Below are positions 1 to 5,107 of a DNA stretch of 5,660 bases, piece after piece; positions within the stretch are counted from its first letter, which is position 1; the number at the start of each line of letters is the position of its first letter. The notes under the pieces are model-generated. The model was not told the origin of the DNA. It ran no database searches and worked only from the letters and a program-made list of their open reading frames with translations. The DNA is from an uncultured Ilumatobacter sp. (lineage in GTDB: Bacteria > Actinomycetota > Acidimicrobiia > Acidimicrobiales > Ilumatobacteraceae). The position numbers and the translations under genes were made by a program. The DNA lies in contig CALAHA010000422.1 of assembly GCA_937891565.1 (NCBI GenBank), forward strand, positions 1 through 5,660, in the 5' to 3' direction.

Positions 1-33
1 GGTGAACAGTGGCGCGCAGGGCGTCTCACTCAT
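1..33 (-). CDS. Possible start of a gene leaving the window (5' end only)
   Basis: An ATG at 33-31 on the minus strand opens a frame that runs to the window edge without a stop and reads MSETPCAPLFT, with mostly G or C at third codon positions. A GGAG lies upstream but only two bases before the ATG, which is closer than usual. The frame would lie downstream of mtr and in the same direction, about 70 bases after its stop. Eleven codons are too few to name a product. The alternative is plain non-coding DNA; a plus-strand frame also crosses here but it continues as the antisense shadow of mtr. Low confidence. Confidence 0.27.
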   Translation of the reverse strand, partial: MSETPCAPLFT

Positions 34-57
34 GGCTCCATGCTCGGCGCGATTCTG

Positions 58-118
58 TCGAAGTGCAAACTGTGGCAGGGAGCGACTGCTTCGAGGGTGA
101 TGTCAGAGTGCTTCGAGG
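58..118. repeat. Short direct repeat with an inverted partner at the mtr 3' end
   Basis: TGCTTCGAGG occurs at 87-96 and again at 109-118, 22 bases apart. Read on the mtr strand, the copy at 109-118 encodes part of the last codons (Ile-Leu-Glu-Ala) and the other copy lies just after the TGA. The core TCGAAG also appears in inverted orientation at 58-63, so 58-63 and 89-94 could form a 6-bp stem with a 25-base loop. No T-run follows, so it is a poor terminator. It looks like a small duplication; a function is not evident. Confidence 0.4.
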
Positions 119-1473
119 ATGGCGTTCTCGACGACTTCGGTCAGCGCCGGATGGATGTAGAACACCTTGCGCGCAACGTCGTCGGCACGCTGGTCAAACT
201 CCATTGCCTGGATGATCGGCTGGATCAGCGTGGCCGCCTGCGGACCAAGAATGTGGGCACCGATAATGAGGCCGGTCTCGGTGTTGACGAGCACCTTGGC
301 AAAGCTCGTCTCATCGACGATTGCCCAGCCATACGCGGTGCCGGCGTAGTCACGCTGACCCACCTTAAACGGGAGGCCTTGGGCAACCGCTTCCTGCTCG
401 GTCAAGCCAACGGTGGCGACCTGCGGGTTGGAAAACACCGCTCCCGGAACTGCCTTGTAGCTCTGATGGCGAACGTCGTTGGGATGGGCGATGTTCCAGA
501 ACGCCACCGAGGCTTCAGCGTTGGCCAGGTGCTTGAGCTGGAAGCTGTTGGCAATGTCGCCGATCGCCCAGACGTTGTCGACGGTGGTCGCCATCGTGTC
601 GTCAACGACAACGGTGCCGCGGTGATGGCATTCAAGGCCGCCGGACTTGACGTCAACAAGGTCGCTGTTCGGCTCGCGGCCGGTCGCCACGAGCAGTTCG
701 TCGACGATGACCGTCTCGGCGCCAACCGTGAGCGCGATGCCGTCAGCCGTGCGCTCGACATGGGTTGGCACGACACCGAGGCGCAAGTTGACACGCTCGG
801 CAAAGATTTCGGTGAAGCGTTCGGCGATGTCGTTGTCGAAACCACGCAGCAGCGTATTTGAGCGGTTGAAAAGCGTGACGTCAGAGCCGAGGCCCGAGAA
901 CACGTGGCCCATCTCGACGGCGATAAAACCACCACCGATGATGCCGAGGCGCTTCGGCAGATCGTCAAGACGCATGATCGTGTCAGACGTGTGGAAGCCC
1001 ACCTGGGTAAGTCCAGAAATCTGTGGCACAACGGGGCGAGCACCAGCAGCAAGCAGGACCTTGTCGCCGCTAATCGTGCGTTGGCCGCCGTCGTTCATGT
1101 CGACACGAAAGACCTTGTCGCCGATGAACGAGGCCGTACCTTCGAAGAGCGTGACGTTCGGGCTGCCCGTCGCGCGGTACTCGCGGCCGCCTGCGGAAAT
1201 CTCATCGATTCGGCCAAACACGCGATCACGAATTGCCCGGAAGTCAGCACCGTTGAACTGCGTGTCGATACCGAGCTTGGCGCCATTTCCTGCAGCCAGT
1301 GCTGCGTCAGCGGGAAGCACGAACATTTTGGACGGGATACAGCCCACATTGAGACAGGTACCCCCGTAGACGCCACGCTCCACAATGGCAATGTTCCAGT
1401 CGCTGAGGTACTCGGGAATCGAGTTACCGGAACCCGATCCGACAATCACCAGGTCGAACTGTTCGTTGTCCAT
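103..1473 (-). CDS. mtr: Mycothione reductase (NADPH-dependent mycothiol disulfide reductase)
   Basis: A cytoplasmic FAD flavoenzyme of the pyridine nucleotide-disulfide oxidoreductase family that uses NADPH to reduce oxidised mycothiol (mycothione) to mycothiol, the actinobacterial counterpart of glutathione reductase. In order: FAD-binding GSGSGNSI at about residues 12-19; redox-active disulfide GGTCLNVGCIPSK with Cys40 and Cys45; NADPH-binding GGG near 180-182; Arg204 and Arg210, spaced like the two arginines of glutathione reductase that hold the NADPH phosphate; second FAD motif VWAIGD at 301-306; C-terminal HPALTEVVE with the His441/Glu446 catalytic pair. From memory, the remembered Mycobacterium tuberculosis Mtr matches along its length (SGNSI, KMFV, FGRID, HTSDT, YGWA, LIQPLIQAM), which separates it from dihydrolipoamide dehydrogenase and mercuric reductase. 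Starting at the ATG at 1473 gives 456 residues, against about 459 in M. tuberculosis. A GTG at 1485 is a possible alternative; neither has a clear ribosome binding site. Divergent from the NUDIX gene. Confidence 0.95.
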   Translation of the reverse strand: MDNEQFDLVIVGSGSGNSIPEYLSDWNIAIVERGVYGGTCLNVGCIPSKMFVLPADAALAAGNGAKLGIDTQFNGADFRAIRDRVFGRIDEISAGGREYRATGSPNVTLFEGTASFIGDKVFRVDMNDGGQRTISGDKVLLAAGARPVVPQISGLTQVGFHTSDTIMRLDDLPKRLGIIGGGFIAVEMGHVFSGLGSDVTLFNRSNTLLRGFDNDIAERFTEIFAERVNLRLGVVPTHVERTADGIALTVGAETVIVDELLVATGREPNSDLVDVKSGGLECHHRGTVVVDDTMATTVDNVWAIGDIANSFQLKHLANAEASVAFWNIAHPNDVRHQSYKAVPGAVFSNPQVATVGLTEQEAVAQGLPFKVGQRDYAGTAYGWAIVDETSFAKVLVNTETGLIIGAHILGPQAATLIQPIIQAMEFDQRADDVARKVFYIHPALTEVVENAILEAL

Positions 1474-1502
1474 GTTGTCGCTCACGACTTGAATACAACC
1501 AC

Positions 1503-1520
1503 GAACAAGCCGCTTTGTTC
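1503..1520. promoter_or_regulatory. Perfect inverted repeat between mtr and the NUDIX gene (candidate operator)
   Basis: The arms GAACAA (1503-1508) and TTGTTC (1515-1520) are exact reverse complements separated by six bases. The repeat lies 30 bases upstream of the mtr ATG and about 37 bases before the chosen NUDIX start, where a dimeric regulator could act on both divergent genes. It resembles half of a LexA-type GAAC/GTTC site, but the GAAC-to-GTTC spacing is ten bases rather than four, so it is not a LexA box. No convincing -10 element was found on either side. Regulation is inferred; only the symmetry is seen. Confidence 0.4.
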
Positions 1521-1556
1521 CTGAACTCGGCATTGGACGAGATCGGTGCACCCTCC

Positions 1557-2051
1557 ATGTGTCAGGGTGGGATGGTGTTCAACGAGAAACGACCGGCTTC
1601 CGGCGACGGGTTCATGCGATGCAGCGACGGTCACGTGCGTTGGGGAATCTACGGTGCAGCGGGTGTTGTGTTCGTCATCCGTGAGAATGACGGCCCTCGG
1701 GTGATGGTGCAGAAGCGGTCACAGATGGCCCACGAGGGTGGCACCTGGAGCTGTGCCGGTGGAGCACTCGATCAGGGCGAGATGCCGCTCGAGGGAGCGT
1801 TGCGTGAAGCCTCCGAAGAAGTCGGTGACATTGTTGGCACGCCACGGCTCATTGGTCAGGTCGTATTTCAACCCGCCACCGACTGGGCCTACACGACAGT
1901 CGTGGTCGAAGTCGACGAACGGTTCGGATCATCGATCAACTTCGAAACCGACGCCGTCGACTGGTGTACACCTGCCGAAGTCGAAGCACTTCCGCTACAC
2001 GCTGGCTTCGCAGCAGCCTGGCCCGAACTCAAAGCCATCGTCATCGCCTGA
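1557..2051 (+). CDS. NUDIX hydrolase
   Basis: A small soluble pyrophosphohydrolase of the NUDIX superfamily (about 164 residues from this start), which cleaves nucleoside diphosphates linked to another moiety in an Mg2+-dependent reaction. The NUDIX box GX5EX7REUXEEXGU is present at residues 69-91: Gly69, Glu75, then REASEEVG at 83-90, with the metal-binding Glu87 and Glu88 intact. The final hydrophobic position is Asp91, a small departure. The usual beta-strands precede the box (WGIYGAAGVVFV, VMVQKRS) and HEGGTW leads into it. The substrate cannot be told from sequence. The start is uncertain: ATGs at 1557, 1572 and 1614 and a TTG at 1515 share the frame. All lie upstream of the conserved core, and no Shine-Dalgarno sequence decides between them (a GGGTGGG touches the 1572 ATG). 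Divergent from mtr, so a role in oxidative damage or metabolite clean-up is possible but only inferred. Confidence 0.92.
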   Translation: MCQGGMVFNEKRPASGDGFMRCSDGHVRWGIYGAAGVVFVIRENDGPRVMVQKRSQMAHEGGTWSCAGGALDQGEMPLEGALREASEEVGDIVGTPRLIGQVVFQPATDWAYTTVVVEVDERFGSSINFETDAVDWCTPAEVEALPLHAGFAAAWPELKAIVIA

Positions 2052-2114
2052 AATTTTTGAAGAGCCAACAAGACGTGGCTGGCAGTGACAAACGGCGACG
2101 TTGTCCCTGCATTC

Positions 2115-2780
2115 TCAGCCCGTGATGTTGGCAGCGCCGCTGGTGATGCCGACGAGGTGGGTCTGATCGTTGAAGCTGGCCATCTGCCAGTTGCCCTCAC
2201 CATCGACGTGCCATTCGCTGACCGACGTGTTCTGCGGGCTCGTCACGGGCAGCCTGCTCAGATCGTTGGAAGCTCCGGGCCACCGGCGAACTGCCGACAC
2301 CATGATGACGCCACCGTGACAGATCACCCAGACGGTTTTGCCGCGATGCTCATTCACCACGCGATCGGTCGCCGCAAGTACACGCACACCAAAGTCGTGG
2401 CCTGACTCGCCACCCGGTGACAGCGGATTCGCCCAGTCGGTCCACGGCGCGATGCCGTACTTTGCCGTGTACTCGGCAATCTTCATGCCTTCAGCTTCGC
2501 CCGAGGTGCGCTCCATCAGGTCGGCATGCTGCTCAGGCACCATGCCGAGCGGCTCGGAGATGATCTCGGCAGTGTGGACCGCACGCCGCATTGTCGACAC
2601 CAGCACGACATCAGGTGTCATCGACGGGTCGGCCGCAAGCCGGTCGCGCAATGCTTCGGCCTGGGCAACGCCCAGATCGGTCAAGCCGCCACATGTGTCC
2701 TGACCGCTCAACCACCCACCCGCATTCGAGGCCGACTGGCCGTGGCGGATCAGGATCATGCGGGTCACATCGGAGCTCAT
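2115..2780 (-). CDS. Histidine phosphatase family protein (phosphoglycerate mutase-like)
   Basis: A cytoplasmic phosphatase of the histidine phosphatase (phosphoglycerate mutase-like) superfamily, about 221 residues. The phospho-acceptor motif LIRHGQS lies at residues 10-16 with catalytic His13. The STMRRAVHTAEI stretch supplies the second phosphate-binding arginine (Arg66), an acidic segment MERTSGEAEG near 89-98 offers the proton donor, and the second histidine lies in VICHGGV (His155). These residues point to an active enzyme. The small size fits the broad-specificity phosphatase (CobC/GpmB-like) branch rather than glycolytic mutase; the substrate cannot be assigned. The start at 2780 places RHG near the N-terminus as is usual; ATGs at 2798 and 2759 are alternatives and no strong ribosome binding site separates them. 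It converges with the NUDIX gene (63-base gap) and diverges from the molybdopterin oxidoreductase. There is no signal peptide and no membrane segment. Confidence 0.92.
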   Translation of the reverse strand: MSSDVTRMILIRHGQSASNAGGWLSGQDTCGGLTDLGVAQAEALRDRLAADPSMTPDVVLVSTMRRAVHTAEIISEPLGMVPEQHADLMERTSGEAEGMKIAEYTAKYGIAPWTDWANPLSPGGESGHDFGVRVLAATDRVVNEHRGKTVWVICHGGVIMVSAVRRWPGASNDLSRLPVTSPQNTSVSEWHVDGEGNWQMASFNDQTHLVGITSGAANITG

Positions 2781-2809
2781 CGTGGTCCAGCATGACACGC
2801 CGCTCGGAC

Positions 2810-2836
2810 GCGCGGACAGCCGCGCCTGCCGGGCAG
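2810..2836. repeat. Two abutting inverted repeats in a divergent intergenic region
   Basis: GCGCGG (2810-2815) and CCGCGC (2820-2825) form perfect 6-bp arms around ACAG. They are followed with no gap by CTGCC (2826-2830) and GGCAG (2832-2836), perfect 5-bp arms around one G. Both lie just upstream of the candidate -10 element at 2840, between the phosphatase and the oxidoreductase genes. They could be operator sites or local cruciforms. Short GC palindromes also arise by chance in DNA of this composition, so function is unproven. Confidence 0.35.
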
Positions 2837-2839
2837 CCG

Positions 2840-2845
2840 TACGCT
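2840..2845 (+). promoter_or_regulatory. Candidate -10 element (TACGCT) for a leaderless transcript
   Basis: TACGCT fits the actinobacterial -10 pattern TANNNT and ends six bases before the ATG at 2852, so transcription would be expected to start at or very near the A of the start codon. No Shine-Dalgarno sequence precedes this ATG, as expected for leaderless translation. No -35 consensus is visible. The same hexamer spacing recurs before the gene at 5108. Confidence 0.5.
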
Positions 2846-2851
2846 TGATGT

Positions 2852-4963
2852 ATGACCGACGTGCTCAAGCCCGCCGCCACGCGAACGATCAACGGCACGT
2901 GCCACCACGACTGCCCCGATTCGTGCGGCTGGATCGTCACGGTCGAAGACCGCCCGGCCGGGCCCGTTGCCGTCAAATTACGCGGCAACCCCGACCATCC
3001 ATACTCGGCGGGCGAGCTGTGCCCCAAGGTCAACCGATTCCTCGACCGGGTCTACTCTCCCGACCGACTGCTGCATCCGATGCGCCGAGTCGGTCCGAAG
3101 GGCGCCGGCGAGTTCGAGCAGATCAGCTGGGACGACGCCCTCACCGAGATCGCGACCAATCTCCACCGCGTCATTCGCGAACACGGCCCCGAAGCGGTGC
3201 TCCCCTACTCCGACGCCGGCAACCAGAGCATGCTTGCTCTGATGGGGCTGAGCGGTCGATTCTTCGGCCACATGGGGGCGACCAAACTCGACCGGAACAT
3301 CTGCGGCGTCACCGTCGGTGCCGGTATGGCTAAGACAGTAGGTTCGCCCCGCGGCATCGACCCGATGCAGCACCTGCACTCGAAGCTGCTGATTCTCTGG
3401 GGCACAAACACTCGCCTCACCAACCGGCACCTGTGGCCAACCATCGAGGCGGCCCGAGCCAACGGGGCGCGCCTCGTCGTCATCGACCCCATTCGGACCG
3501 TTACCGCCGACGCCATCGACGAAGCACGGGGCGACCAGTTCATCCAGCCGTTCCCCGGCACCGACATCGCCATGATTCTCGCAATGATGCACGTACTGAT
3601 CCGCGACGAACTCACCAATCAGGCATGGATCGATGCCCACACGCTGGGCTTTTCCGAACTCCAGGATGAGGTTGCTGATTGGACGCCCGAACGAGCCGCT
3701 GACGCATGCGGTGTACCCGCCGACGTCATCACACAACTCGCGCACGACTACGCAACCGTGCGCCCGGCCGGAATTCGCACGCTGATCGGCCCCGAACACC
3801 ACGAGAACGGTGCGATGTTCCACCGCACACTCAGCTGCCTGCCCGCCCTCACCGGCGCCTGGGCCGAGCGCGGTGGCGGCGTCTCGAAGAGCACCGGCGA
3901 TTGGACCGAATGCCAGATGGACGTCGACGCCATTCTCCGACCCGACCTCGAGATCGGCGACTCACGGACACTCAACATGAGCCGGCTCGGTCAGATTCTC
4001 ACGCACCCTCATGCCGGAGAAAACGACGGCCCGGCCGTGCATGCGTTCATCAACTGGAACTGCAACCCAGTCGTCACCACACCGAACGCAGAGTTGATTA
4101 AGCAGGGCCTCCTGCGTGATGACATTTTCACCGTCGTGCACGAACAGTTCCTCACCGACACCGCCAAATACGCAGACATCGTGCTCCCAGCGACCACCCA
4201 AATCGAAGCCGACGACATTGTGTTCTCCTGGGGTTCGTTGCACACCAACTACAACAATGCGGCGATTCCTCCGCTCGGCGAGAGCGTCAGTAACCCCGAG
4301 CTGTTCCGCCGTCTCGCTGGTGCGATGGGCTACACCGAGCCGGCACTGTTCGACGACGACGAGACCCTCATGCGTGAGGGTGCTCCCGACCTCGACCTCG
4401 ACGGGCTGCGCAACACCATGTGGCAAGAAGCGCCATACCCAGCCGACGGTCGACCCTTCGGCGACGGCGACTTCGACACTCCATCAGGTCGCCTCCATCT
4501 CGCCTCCGACGAACTCGAAGCAATGGGTCAACCACGTGTGCCCACCTACATTGCACCGAATGAGGGGCCCGGCGGCGACCCCGCACTCGTCGCGCTGTAC
4601 CCACTCCAATTGCTCACCCCGAAGCACCATGCTCGGTTTCTCAACTCGGGGTACTCGCATCTCCCGAAGCACGGTCCAGCCGAAGGTGGCCCGTTTGTCG
4701 AACTCGACGCCATCGACGCGGCCGCTCGGCAACTCGTCGACGGTGCGACCGCACGCGTGTGGAACGGACGGGCAACGGTTCAGCTCCCCGTGAAGATCTC
4801 TACGCGACTCCGGCCCGGCGTTGTCGCCATCCCTTGGGGTTGGTGGATGCAAGATCACCCCGACGGCAAGGCCGCCAACGCCCTGACCAACGACACTCTG
4901 ACCGAATGGGGCGGCGGCGTCGCCTTTTCTGACACCCTCGTCGAAGTCGCCGCGCTCACCTGA
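2852..4963 (+). CDS. Molybdopterin-dependent oxidoreductase (DMSO reductase superfamily, 4Fe-4S)
   Basis: A 703-residue catalytic subunit carrying bis-molybdopterin guanine dinucleotide and one 4Fe-4S cluster. The N-terminal cluster motif has Cys17, Cys21, Cys25 and Cys57 (CX3CX3CX31C), with Lys59 at the position of the lysine that links cluster and pterin in formate dehydrogenase H. The YSPDRLLHPMRRVG and ISWDDAL stretches are typical of the family. The large molybdopterin domain spans about 68-490 and the dinucleotide-binding beta-barrel about 583-701 (LTPKHHARFLNSG onwards). Aligned by eye with formate dehydrogenase H, Cys151 in NICGVTVG takes the place of the selenocysteine Mo ligand, but the following His is Gly and the conserved active-site Arg is not apparent, so a formate dehydrogenase is unlikely. 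No twin-arginine signal or membrane segment is seen, implying a cytoplasmic enzyme. No iron-sulfur, cytochrome or anchor subunit lies beside it. The substrate is unknown. A TTA leucine codon occurs at residue 43. Confidence 0.94.
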   Translation: MTDVLKPAATRTINGTCHHDCPDSCGWIVTVEDRPAGPVAVKLRGNPDHPYSAGELCPKVNRFLDRVYSPDRLLHPMRRVGPKGAGEFEQISWDDALTEIATNLHRVIREHGPEAVLPYSDAGNQSMLALMGLSGRFFGHMGATKLDRNICGVTVGAGMAKTVGSPRGIDPMQHLHSKLLILWGTNTRLTNRHLWPTIEAARANGARLVVIDPIRTVTADAIDEARGDQFIQPFPGTDIAMILAMMHVLIRDELTNQAWIDAHTLGFSELQDEVADWTPERAADACGVPADVITQLAHDYATVRPAGIRTLIGPEHHENGAMFHRTLSCLPALTGAWAERGGGVSKSTGDWTECQMDVDAILRPDLEIGDSRTLNMSRLGQILTHPHAGENDGPAVHAFINWNCNPVVTTPNAELIKQGLLRDDIFTVVHEQFLTDTAKYADIVLPATTQIEADDIVFSWGSLHTNYNNAAIPPLGESVSNPELFRRLAGAMGYTEPALFDDDETLMREGAPDLDLDGLRNTMWQEAPYPADGRPFGDGDFDTPSGRLHLASDELEAMGQPRVPTYIAPNEGPGGDPALVALYPLQLLTPKHHARFLNSGYSHLPKHGPAEGGPFVELDAIDAAARQLVDGATARVWNGRATVQLPVKISTRLRPGVVAIPWGWWMQDHPDGKAANALTNDTLTEWGGGVAFSDTLVEVAALT

Positions 4964-4968
4964 CGCCC

Positions 4969-4999
4969 ACCACCGCGACCACATCGGCGGGTGGTTTAT
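4969..4999 (+). terminator. Candidate intrinsic terminator after the oxidoreductase gene
   Basis: Five bases after the TGA at 4961-4963, ACCACCGC (4969-4976) pairs with GC (4987-4988) plus GGTGGT (4990-4995), giving an 8-bp GC-rich stem with one bulged G at 4989 and a ten-base loop. A short T-rich tail, TTTAT, follows immediately. The T-run is short, as is common in GC-rich actinobacteria. Position right after the stop codon and before a new promoter supports a terminator that separates the gene from the one at 5108. Confidence 0.6.
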
Positions 5000-5079
5000 C
5001 GTCGACAAGGTTGGGTCACCGGATTTTTGATCGTCAGCATCCAATGCAGTGCGAGAGGATACGACCAGACGCAAGGGCC

Positions 5080-5105
5080 CGTCAGGCACCGCGAGTAACC
5101 TGACG
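5080..5105. promoter_or_regulatory. Perfect 7-bp inverted repeat over the start region of the MgtE-N gene
   Basis: CGTCAGG (5080-5086) and CCTGACG (5099-5105) are exact reverse complements with a 12-base spacer. The downstream arm overlaps the candidate -10 hexamer at 5096-5101 and ends two bases before the ATG at 5108. A dimeric repressor bound here would block the promoter. If instead the transcript starts upstream, the RNA hairpin would sit against the start codon. Metal-responsive control would suit a cation-homeostasis gene, but the arm sequence does not match a regulator site that I recognise. Confidence 0.42.
5096..5101 (+). promoter_or_regulatory. Candidate -10 element (TAACCT) for a leaderless transcript
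   Basis: TAACCT fits TANNNT and is separated from the ATG at 5108 by exactly six bases, the same arrangement as TACGCT before the gene at 2852. No Shine-Dalgarno sequence is present between the hexamer and the ATG, and no -35 consensus is visible. It lies downstream of the terminator candidate at 4969-4999, which fits a separate transcription unit. Confidence 0.48.
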
Positions 5106-5107
5106 AA

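Noticed and set aside
40..861. Long plus-strand open frame (273 codons) opposite mtr
   Set aside because: It is antisense to the conserved FAD/NADPH enzyme, has no recognisable domain, and long antisense frames are expected in GC-rich coding DNA.
1503..1520. LexA/SOS box reading of the GAAC...GTTC repeat
   Set aside because: The actinobacterial SOS box has four bases between GAAC and GTTC; here there are ten.
904..1524. Plus-strand open frame (206 codons) opposite the N-terminal half of mtr
   Set aside because: It mirrors codons of the redox-active and FAD-binding regions and shows no family motif of its own.
2052..2114. Possible bidirectional terminator between the convergent NUDIX and phosphatase genes
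   Set aside because: AGCCA (2063-2067) and TGGCT (2076-2080) give only a 5-bp stem with an 8-base loop. The T-run at 2054-2058 lies before the stem on the plus strand and no T-run follows on either strand, so it is too weak to call.
2978..3823. Minus-strand open frame (281 codons) within the oxidoreductase gene
   Set aside because: It lies wholly antisense to conserved molybdopterin domain sequence and has no recognisable motif; a composition artefact.
2852..4963. Assignment of the molybdopterin enzyme as a formate dehydrogenase
   Set aside because: The His after the metal ligand and the active-site Arg of formate dehydrogenases are not found by eye, and no partner subunits are present.
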